This document shows, piece after piece, positions 33,663 through 39,859 of a stretch of 39,859 nt of DNA. The stretch covers positions 1 to 39,859 of the forward strand of contig NZ_JALHLX010000022.1 of the NCBI RefSeq assembly GCF_022844385.1. Reading direction: 5' to 3'. Made by a program: the position numbers and the translations under genes. Below the pieces are notes generated by a model that did not search any database, was not told the DNA's origin, and saw nothing but the letters and a program-made list of their open reading frames with translations. The stretch is from Hydrogenophaga sp. GTDB taxonomy: Bacteria; Pseudomonadota; Gammaproteobacteria; Burkholderiales; Burkholderiaceae_C. Each line of letters starts with the position of its first letter. Positions within the stretch are counted from its first letter, which is position 1.

Positions 33663-35525
33663 ATGACATCGGGCAAAACCCCTCCCACCGACTGGCTAGA
33701 AACTGCCAATCAGTTCCAGCGAAACCTCATTCAGCAATGGACCCAGGTGGCCCAGGCCTTCCCGGGGGCTGCCGCAGCGCCACCGGCGGGCACGGCCGAT
33801 CCTTTCGCTGCTTTCAAGGCGTTCATGCCGCAGGCGGGCGCGGCCAACCCGTTCGGCATGGCCATGCCCACCGCGGGTGCGGCATTCCCAGGCATGCCTG
33901 CGATGCCGGCCATGCCCGGCATGGGCGACATGTTCAAGAACGCATCGGGCCAGCAGGTGAGCTTTGACCCGGCGAAGCTGCTCGAAATCCAGAACCAATA
34001 CCTCAAGGACGTGACCGGCCTGTGGAACCAGGGGCCCAACGTCAAGCCCGAGGGGGATCGCCGCTTTGCGTCCGACGCCTGGGCCAGCAACCCGATGGCG
34101 GCATTTTCTGCCGCGGCGTACCTGCTCAACGCACGCACCCTCATGGCCCTGGCCGATGCGGTGCAGGGCGACGCCAAAACCCGCACCCGCGTGCGCTTTG
34201 CGGTGCAGCAGTGGATCGACGCCAGCGCGCCGAGCAACTTTCTGGCCTTCAACGCCGAAGCGCAGAAGAAGGCCATCGACACCCAGGGCGAGAGCATCGC
34301 CAAGGGCATGGCCAACCTGCTGCACGACATGAAGCAGGGCCACGTGTCGATGACCGACGAGAGCGTGTTCGAGGTGGGCAAGAACGTGGCCACCACCGAA
34401 GGCGCGGTGGTGTTCGAGAACGAGCTGTTCCAGCTGATTGAATACAAGCCGCTCACGCCCAAGGTGTACGAGCGGCCGTTTTTGCTGGTGCCGCCTTGCA
34501 TCAACAAGTTCTACATCCTCGATCTGCAGCCCGAGAACTCGCTGATCCGCTACTGCGTGGAGCAGGGCCACCGCACCTTTGTGGTGAGCTGGCGCAACCC
34601 CGACGAGTCGCTGGCCCAGGCCACCTGGGACCAGTACATCGAAGACGCGGTGATCAAGGCGATCGAGGTCACGCAGGACATCACCGGTGCCGAGACCATC
34701 AACGCCCTGGGTTTCTGCGTGGGCGGCACCATGCTGGGCACAGCGCTGGCGGTGCTGGCGGCGCGCGGTGAAGAGCCGGTGCACTGCGCCACTTTCCTCA
34801 CCACGCTGCTCGACTTCACCGACACCGGCATCCTCGACGTGTTCATCGACGAAAACTTCGTCAAGTACCGCGAGTCGCAGTTCGCCCAGGGCGGCCTCAT
34901 GCCCGGGCGCGACCTGGCCACCACCTTCAGCTTCCTGCGCCCGAACGACCTGGTGTGGAACTACGTGGTGGGCAACTACCTCAAGGGCGAGACGCCACCC
35001 CCGTTCGACCTGCTGTACTGGAACTCCGACAGCACCAACCTGCCCGGTCCGTACTACGCGCTCTACCTGCGCCAGATGTACCTGGAGAACAACCTCATCA
35101 AGCCCGGCAAGATGACGGTGTGCGGCGAGAAGATCGACTTCCGCCAGGTCAAGCTGCCGGTCTACATCTACGGCTCGCGCGAAGACCACATCGTGCCCAT
35201 CGGCGGTGCGTACGCGAGCACCCAGGTGTTCCCGGGCAAGAAGCGTTTTGTGATGGGCGCCTCGGGCCACATCGCGGGCGTGATCAACCCGGCGAGCAAA
35301 AAGAAGCGCAGCCACTGGATCGGCTCGGCCACGAAGTTTCCGAAGGACGTGAACGAGTGGATTGCCAGCGCCGAAGAACAACCCGGCAGCTGGTGGACCG
35401 ACTGGGCCGCCTGGCTCAAGCCCTACGCCGGCAAACAGGTTGCTGCGCCCAAGACCTACGGCAAGGGCAAGACCTACACCGCCATCGAGCCTGCGCCGGG
35501 CCGCTACGTCAAAGCCAAGGCTTGA
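33663..35525 (+). CDS. phaC: Class I poly(R)-hydroxyalkanoate synthase
   Basis: A 620-residue PHA synthase. Catalytic Cys352 lies in the lipase-like box GFCVGGTMLG, with Asp in SREDHIVP and His in GASGHIAGVINP. It starts at ATG 33663 after AGGAGA. It polymerises (R)-3-hydroxyacyl-CoA, mainly 3-hydroxybutyryl-CoA, on the granule surface. The N-terminus has an unusual Met/Pro/Ala/Gly-rich stretch (about residues 60-88) typical of a flexible linker. First gene of phaCAB, with phaA 35 bp downstream. Confidence 0.95.
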   Translation: MTSGKTPPTDWLETANQFQRNLIQQWTQVAQAFPGAAAAPPAGTADPFAAFKAFMPQAGAANPFGMAMPTAGAAFPGMPAMPAMPGMGDMFKNASGQQVSFDPAKLLEIQNQYLKDVTGLWNQGPNVKPEGDRRFASDAWASNPMAAFSAAAYLLNARTLMALADAVQGDAKTRTRVRFAVQQWIDASAPSNFLAFNAEAQKKAIDTQGESIAKGMANLLHDMKQGHVSMTDESVFEVGKNVATTEGAVVFENELFQLIEYKPLTPKVYERPFLLVPPCINKFYILDLQPENSLIRYCVEQGHRTFVVSWRNPDESLAQATWDQYIEDAVIKAIEVTQDITGAETINALGFCVGGTMLGTALAVLAARGEEPVHCATFLTTLLDFTDTGILDVFIDENFVKYRESQFAQGGLMPGRDLATTFSFLRPNDLVWNYVVGNYLKGETPPPFDLLYWNSDSTNLPGPYYALYLRQMYLENNLIKPGKMTVCGEKIDFRQVKLPVYIYGSREDHIVPIGGAYASTQVFPGKKRFVMGASGHIAGVINPASKKKRSHWIGSATKFPKDVNEWIASAEEQPGSWWTDWAAWLKPYAGKQVAAPKTYGKGKTYTAIEPAPGRYVKAKA

Positions 35526-35560
35526 CCCCGAATTTTTTCAGCACAACAAGGAGCAAACCC

Positions 35561-36739
35561 ATGCAAGACATCGTCATCGTTTCAGCCGCCCGCACCGCCG
35601 TCGGCAAGTTTGGCGGCTCGCTCGCCAAGGTTCCTGCCACCGAGCTCGGCAGCATCGTCATCAAGGCGATGCTCGATCGGTCCGGCCTGCCGGCCGACGT
35701 GATCGGTGAAGTGATCATGGGCCAGGTGCTGGCCGCGGGCGTGGGCCAGAACCCGGCGCGCCAGGCCATGATGAAGGCCGGCGTGGCCAAGGAAACCCCG
35801 GCACTCACCATCAACGCTGTCTGTGGCTCCGGCCTCAAGGCCGTGATGCTGGCCGCACAGGCCGTGGCCTGGGGTGACAGCGAGATCGTGATCGCCGGAG
35901 GCCAGGAAAACATGAGCGCGAGCCCGCACGTGCTCAATGGCAGCCGCGATGGCCAGCGCATGGGCGACTGGAAAATGATCGACACCATGATCGTCGACGG
36001 CCTGTGGGATGTGTACAACCAGTACCACATGGGCATCACCGCCGAGAACGTGGCCAAGGCCAATGCCATCACGCGCGACATGCAGGATGCATTGGCCCTG
36101 GGCAGCCAGCAAAAGGCCAGCGCCGCGCAAGACGCCGGCAAGTTCAAGGACGAAATCGTCGGCGTGAGCATTCCGCAGCGCAAGGGCGACCCGATCGTCT
36201 TTGACAACGACGAATTCATCAACAAGAAGACCAACGCCGAAGCGCTGGCCGGTCTGCGCCCAGCGTTTGACAAGGCGGGCTCGGTGACCGCCGGCAACGC
36301 CTCGGGCCTGAACGACGGCGCCGCCGCCGTGATGGTCATGAGCGCGAAGAAGGCCGCCGCGCTGGGCCTGACGCCGCTGGCCCGCATCGCAGCCTTCGGC
36401 ACCAGCGGCCTGGACCCGGCCACCATGGGCATGGGCCCGGTGCCTGCTACGCAAAAAGCCCTGATGCGCGCCGGCTGGAAAGCGTCCGATGTGGACCTGT
36501 TCGAACTCAACGAAGCCTTTGCCGCCCAGGCCTGTGCCGTCAACAAGGCGCTGGACATCGACCCCGCACGTGTGAACGTGAACGGCGGCGCAATCGCCAT
36601 CGGTCACCCCATCGGTGCGTCTGGTTGCCGCATCCTCGTGACGCTGCTGCACGAAATGGTCCGACGCGACGCGAAAAAGGGCGTGGCAGCCTTGTGTATT
36701 GGCGGCGGCATGGGGGTTTCCCTCGCGGTCGAACGCTGA
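35561..36739 (+). CDS. phaA: Acetyl-CoA acetyltransferase (beta-ketothiolase)
   Basis: A 392-residue thiolase. Acylated Cys88 sits in NAVCGSGLKAV, GHPIGASG carries the catalytic histidine and LCIGGGMGV the second cysteine. The start at 35561 has AAGGAG (35548-35553). It condenses two acetyl-CoA to acetoacetyl-CoA for polyhydroxybutyrate synthesis and is followed by phaB after 81 bp. Confidence 0.95.
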   Translation: MQDIVIVSAARTAVGKFGGSLAKVPATELGSIVIKAMLDRSGLPADVIGEVIMGQVLAAGVGQNPARQAMMKAGVAKETPALTINAVCGSGLKAVMLAAQAVAWGDSEIVIAGGQENMSASPHVLNGSRDGQRMGDWKMIDTMIVDGLWDVYNQYHMGITAENVAKANAITRDMQDALALGSQQKASAAQDAGKFKDEIVGVSIPQRKGDPIVFDNDEFINKKTNAEALAGLRPAFDKAGSVTAGNASGLNDGAAAVMVMSAKKAAALGLTPLARIAAFGTSGLDPATMGMGPVPATQKALMRAGWKASDVDLFELNEAFAAQACAVNKALDIDPARVNVNGGAIAIGHPIGASGCRILVTLLHEMVRRDAKKGVAALCIGGGMGVSLAVER

Positions 36740-36820
36740 TTTGCCGGTAGATTCAAGAGCGTGTTGCAAGGCCTTGTGGGCTGTGCAACCCAACACACAC
36801 AAACCAGAGGAGAACCCCCA

Positions 36821-37558
36821 ATGAGTCAAAAAGTAGCGTACGTCACCGGTGGCATGGGTGGCATCGGAACCGCCATCTGCCAGCGCATGCACAAGGAAGG
36901 TTTCAAGGTCATCGCCGGTTGTGGCCCCACTCGCGATTTCACCAAATGGCTGGATGAACAGAAGGAGTTGGGCTTCACGTTTCACGCCTCCGTTGGCAAT
37001 GTGGGCGACTGGGACTCAACAGTTGAGGCTTTCGCCAAGACCAAGGCCGAGCACGGCAGCATCGACGTGCTGGTCAACAACGCCGGCATCACCAAGGACC
37101 GCATGTTCCTCAAGATGAGCCGGGAAGACTGGGCCGCCGTCATGAACACCAATCTGGATTCCATGTTCAACGTGACCAAGCAGGTGGTCGGCGACATGGT
37201 GGAAAAAGGCTGGGGCCGCATCATCAACATCTCGTCGGTCAACGGCGAAAAAGGCCAGGCTGGCCAGACCAACTACTCGGCGGCCAAGGCCGGCATGCAC
37301 GGCTTCTCGATGGCGCTGGCGCAGGAGATGGCGACCAAAGGCGTGACGGTCAACACCGTGAGCCCAGGTTACATCGGCACCGACATGGTCAACGCCATCC
37401 GCCCCGACGTGCTGGAGAAGATTGTGGCCACGGTGCCGGTCAAACGACTGGGCAAGCCCAGTGAGATCGCCTCCATCATCGCTTGGCTGGCTTCGGAAGA
37501 GGGTGGTTATGCCACCGGCGCCGACTTCTCGGTCAACGGCGGCCTGCACATGGGCTGA
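36821..37558 (+). CDS. phaB: Acetoacetyl-CoA reductase
   Basis: A 245-residue short-chain dehydrogenase. The nucleotide-binding motif TGGMGGIG, NNAGITKDRMF, catalytic Ser/Tyr/Lys in NISSVNGEKG and YSAAKAG, and PGYIGTDMV match PhaB, an NADPH-dependent enzyme making (R)-3-hydroxybutyryl-CoA. AGAGGAG lies 8 bases before the ATG. It ends the operon before a rho-independent terminator. Confidence 0.95.
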   Translation: MSQKVAYVTGGMGGIGTAICQRMHKEGFKVIAGCGPTRDFTKWLDEQKELGFTFHASVGNVGDWDSTVEAFAKTKAEHGSIDVLVNNAGITKDRMFLKMSREDWAAVMNTNLDSMFNVTKQVVGDMVEKGWGRIINISSVNGEKGQAGQTNYSAAKAGMHGFSMALAQEMATKGVTVNTVSPGYIGTDMVNAIRPDVLEKIVATVPVKRLGKPSEIASIIAWLASEEGGYATGADFSVNGGLHMG

Positions 37559-37579
37559 ACCTGCCGAGTGCAGACGACC

Positions 37580-37603
37580 AACCCCGCTGCGGCGGGGTTT
37601 TTT
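37580..37603 (+). terminator. phaCAB terminator
   Basis: AACCCCGC (37580-37587), loop TGCG, GCGGGGTT (37592-37599) and a T tract, 22 bp after the phaB stop. A clear rho-independent terminator. Confidence 0.88.
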
Positions 37604-37665
37604 GTGGGTGTTTTCGGGTGGTTTTCAAGCGATCGTGATCCCGGCGTCGCGCTTATATTGCGGTG

Positions 37666-38871
37666 ATGTACAAGTCGCTCCCCATGGAATCCCTGGCGCT
37701 GAACCAGCCCGTGCCCGTGAACATCTGGGACCCCAAGGGCGTGCTGCTGCTGCGCAAGGGCGAGCACATCACCTCCGAACAACACCGCGGCCTGCTCATG
37801 CTGCACACGCCCATGGTGCTGGCCGCCGACTGGCAGGCCTGGAGCTACAGCTACACCGCCGCGCTGGATCGTTTGGTGCGCGGCAACGAGTCGCTCAGCC
37901 GCATTGCCAGCCTGGACGCCATGGTGCCGGTGCAGGAGAAGAAGGAAGCTCGCGACGAGCTCGCCCCGACCGAAGCGTGGCCAGACATCCACGCCTCCCT
38001 GACCACGCTGCTGCAACAGGGCGCCGAAGCCAGCCAGTTTCTGGAACGCCTCGACCGGCTGGAGGCGCGGGCCAACAAGCTCTGGCAAGAGCACCCCGAC
38101 GACAGCCTCATGGTGCTGGTGCAGCTGCTGTTCGACCCGCACATGCCCTACAGCACCACGCACGCATCGCTCGCAGCCGGCCTGTGCGCCCTGGTGGCAC
38201 CGTCCGCCGGGCTGGCACCGGCCGACCGGGCGCCGCTCCTGCGTGCGGCCTTGACCATGAACATCGGCATGACCCGGGCGCACGAGGACATGGCGCACCA
38301 GGCGGGCCCTTTGTCCGAGTTGCAGCGCAAGACTGTGCGCGAACACCCGCAACGCAGCGCAGACGTGCTGCGCCGCCTGGGTGTGGCGGATGCCCAGTGG
38401 CTGCAACTGGTGGAAGAACACCACGAACGCCCGGACGGTCAGGGCTACCCGGCTGGCAAACCCGTCGGCAGCGACGCCCACCGGCTGCTGCAGATGGCGG
38501 ACGTGTACGTGGCGTGCATCAGCCCACGCAAGAGCCGGGGCGCGCTGCTGTCCCAGCAGGTGGCGCGCGAACTCTACCTGGGCCCCGATCAGCGGCCCGA
38601 CCCCATGGGCGCCTTGTTCTTCAAGAACATCGGCTTTTACCCGCCGGGCAGCTATGTGCGGCTGGCCAGTGGCGAGGTGGCGGTGGTGGCGCGCCGTGGC
38701 GCCAAGGCCAACGCACCCGCGGTACTTGCCATCGTTGGTCGACAGGGCCTGCCGCTGGGAGAGCCCGCCTTGCGCGACACGGCCGACCCCGCCTTTGAAG
38801 TCAAGGCGAGCCTGGCGCCAGGCGATGTGAAGGTGACGGTCAGCGTGGCCAAATTGCTGGGGCGGCTGTGA
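37666..38871 (+). CDS. HD-GYP domain protein with degenerate HD site
   Basis: A 401-residue cytoplasmic protein. The N-terminal region begins MYKSLPMESLALNQPVPVNI and resembles the extra domain of Comamonadaceae HD-GYP proteins. The HD-GYP domain starts at about residue 160 with His166. HHERPDGQGYP is intact at 252-262, but the HD-containing motif (normally HDIGK) reads MNIGM at 198-202, so two metal ligands are missing. Hydrolysis of c-di-GMP is therefore doubtful, and a binding or signalling role is more likely. A C-terminal beta-rich domain (about 315-400) follows. ATG 37666 is chosen; a GTG one codon upstream is also possible. Confidence 0.85.
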   Translation: MYKSLPMESLALNQPVPVNIWDPKGVLLLRKGEHITSEQHRGLLMLHTPMVLAADWQAWSYSYTAALDRLVRGNESLSRIASLDAMVPVQEKKEARDELAPTEAWPDIHASLTTLLQQGAEASQFLERLDRLEARANKLWQEHPDDSLMVLVQLLFDPHMPYSTTHASLAAGLCALVAPSAGLAPADRAPLLRAALTMNIGMTRAHEDMAHQAGPLSELQRKTVREHPQRSADVLRRLGVADAQWLQLVEEHHERPDGQGYPAGKPVGSDAHRLLQMADVYVACISPRKSRGALLSQQVARELYLGPDQRPDPMGALFFKNIGFYPPGSYVRLASGEVAVVARRGAKANAPAVLAIVGRQGLPLGEPALRDTADPAFEVKASLAPGDVKVTVSVAKLLGRL

Positions 38872-38925
38872 TGTGACGGGCGGCGCGGTACAGTCTCAGG
38901 CCTTGCCTGCGAGCGATTCCAACCG

Positions 38926-39859
38926 ATGACTGAAGACCGCCTCATGTCCCCGCAAACCAGCCCATGGCGCCTTTCGGTGGCCCCCATGATGGACTGGACC
39001 GACCGCCATTGCCGCTACCTGCACCGCCTGCTGACCAAGAACACGCTGCTCTACACCGAGATGGTGACCACCGGTGCGCTGGCGCACGGCAGTGTGCAGC
39101 GGCACCTGCGGTTCAACGCCGAAGAGCATCCCGTGGCCTTGCAGCTGGGTGGCAGCGATGCGGCCGAGCTGGCCATGGCCGCGAAACTGGGCGAAGACTG
39201 GGGCTACGACGAGATCAACCTCAACTGCGGCTGTCCGAGCGATCGCGTGCAGCGTGGTGCGTTTGGTGCCTGCCTCATGGCCGAGCCGAAGACCGTGGCC
39301 GATGGCGTCAAGGCCATGGTGGACACGGTGTCGATCCCGGTGACGGTGAAACACCGCATCGGCATCGACCGCGTGGAGAGCTACGAGTTTGTGCGCGACT
39401 TCGTGGGCACGGTGAGTGAAGCTGGTTGCAACGTGTTCATGGTGCACGCACGCAATGCCTGGCTGGACGGCCTCTCACCCAAGGAAAACCGCGAAGTGCC
39501 GCCGCTGCGCTACGAGCTGGCCTACCGCCTCAAACGCGACTTCCCCCAGCTCACCATCGGCATCAACGGAGGCATCACCACCAACGCGCAGATTGCTGAC
39601 CATCTGCTGCAGGTGGACGGCGTGATGGTGGGCCGCGAGGCCTACCACAACCCCTGGCTGCTCACCTCGTGGGACGAAACCTTCTTTGACGCAGCGCCCA
39701 GCACCATCACGCGCGAAGCGGTGGAGGAGCAGATGGTGAGCTACATGGAGCGTGCCTTTGCCGAAGACGGCTGCCCCTGGTACGCGATTGCGCGCCACAT
39801 GCTCGGTCTGCGCCACGGCCTGCGCGGCGCGCGCCGCTGGCGCCAGATCTGGAGCGATC
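38926..39859 (+). CDS. dusA: tRNA-dihydrouridine(20/20a) synthase DusA, cut by the window end
   Basis: The first 311 codons of an FMN-dependent Dus enzyme. VAPMMDWTDRHCRY opens the TIM barrel, INLNCGCPSDRVQ contains catalytic Cys103 (GCPS), and VKHRIGID, VHARNAWLDGLSPKENRE and INGGITT follow, with VGREAYHNPW near the end. The KENRE segment and the WTDRHCRY opening identify DusA rather than DusB or DusC. It reduces uridines in the tRNA D loop. The gene continues past 39859 with no frame disruption visible. An ATG six codons downstream is an alternative start. Confidence 0.93.
   Translation, partial: MTEDRLMSPQTSPWRLSVAPMMDWTDRHCRYLHRLLTKNTLLYTEMVTTGALAHGSVQRHLRFNAEEHPVALQLGGSDAAELAMAAKLGEDWGYDEINLNCGCPSDRVQRGAFGACLMAEPKTVADGVKAMVDTVSIPVTVKHRIGIDRVESYEFVRDFVGTVSEAGCNVFMVHARNAWLDGLSPKENREVPPLRYELAYRLKRDFPQLTIGINGGITTNAQIADHLLQVDGVMVGREAYHNPWLLTSWDETFFDAAPSTITREAVEEQMVSYMERAFAEDGCPWYAIARHMLGLRHGLRGARRWRQIWSD

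Noticed and set aside
33696..35381. A 561-codon minus-strand frame opposite phaC
   Set aside because: It is a shadow of phaC with His/Val/Leu-rich content and no recognisable domain.

Overview
The window is high-GC DNA from a betaproteobacterium, most likely family Comamonadaceae (a Hydrogenophaga-like relative). The basis is protein character: a phaC-phaA-phaB polyhydroxyalkanoate operon, small Burkholderiales-type conserved proteins and an HD-GYP protein of this lineage. The genus is an inference.

Positions 1-4725 hold a small integrative island in tRNA-Pro(GGG). The intact tRNA (43-119) ends in a 45-bp segment repeated exactly at 4640-4684, giving attL and attR about 4.6 kb apart. A tyrosine recombinase lies next to attR. 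The cargo is toxin-antitoxin material in various states: an intact AbiEi/AbiEii-like pair, a 5'-truncated fragment of a second AbiEi-type antitoxin, and a HipB-like regulator followed by a frameshifted, truncated hipA remnant. The island carries its own terminator just after the tRNA. The tRNA's apparent original terminator now lies beyond attR.

Positions 4763-10204 hold ordinary chromosomal genes: a conserved hypothetical, a PAS-PAS hybrid histidine kinase with a receiver domain, a PNPOx-like flavoprotein with a tiny membrane protein, a conserved small protein, an MFS transporter and a zinc-ribbon Nudix hydrolase.

Positions 10236-16162 look like one catabolic unit. A Rieske oxygenase, a glutamine-synthetase-like ligase, a [2Fe-2S] ferredoxin, a FAH-family hydrolase and a TRAP-type binding protein are transcribed leftward and end at a strong terminator. 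A GntR regulator is divergent. The substrate is unknown. The gene set suggests uptake, gamma-glutamylation of an amine, oxygenation and C-C bond hydrolysis.

Positions 16189-19868 hold an AMP-phosphorylase-like member of the thymidine phosphorylase family coupled to a PRPP-synthetase paralogue, then an old-yellow-enzyme reductase.

Positions 20002-31757 hold a long rightward run: nfeD (which appears to have lost its C-terminal OB-fold by deletion and frameshift), slipin, an acetyl-CoA synthetase-like ligase, 2-oxoacid dehydrogenase E1alpha, E1beta and E2, a stand-alone acyl carrier protein and an MFS transporter. Convergent to it is a 952-residue ACP / acyl-AMP ligase / PlsC acyltransferase fusion. 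Together they suggest a dedicated route from 2-oxoacids or acetate to ACP-bound acyl groups and lipid. This is the most promising undescribed system in the window.

Positions 31880-39859 hold a GST-zeta isomerase, pgeF, a small membrane protein overlapping pgeF antisense, the phaCAB operon, an HD-GYP protein whose HD signature is degenerate, and dusA cut by the window end. No CRISPR array, rRNA or insertion sequence was seen.
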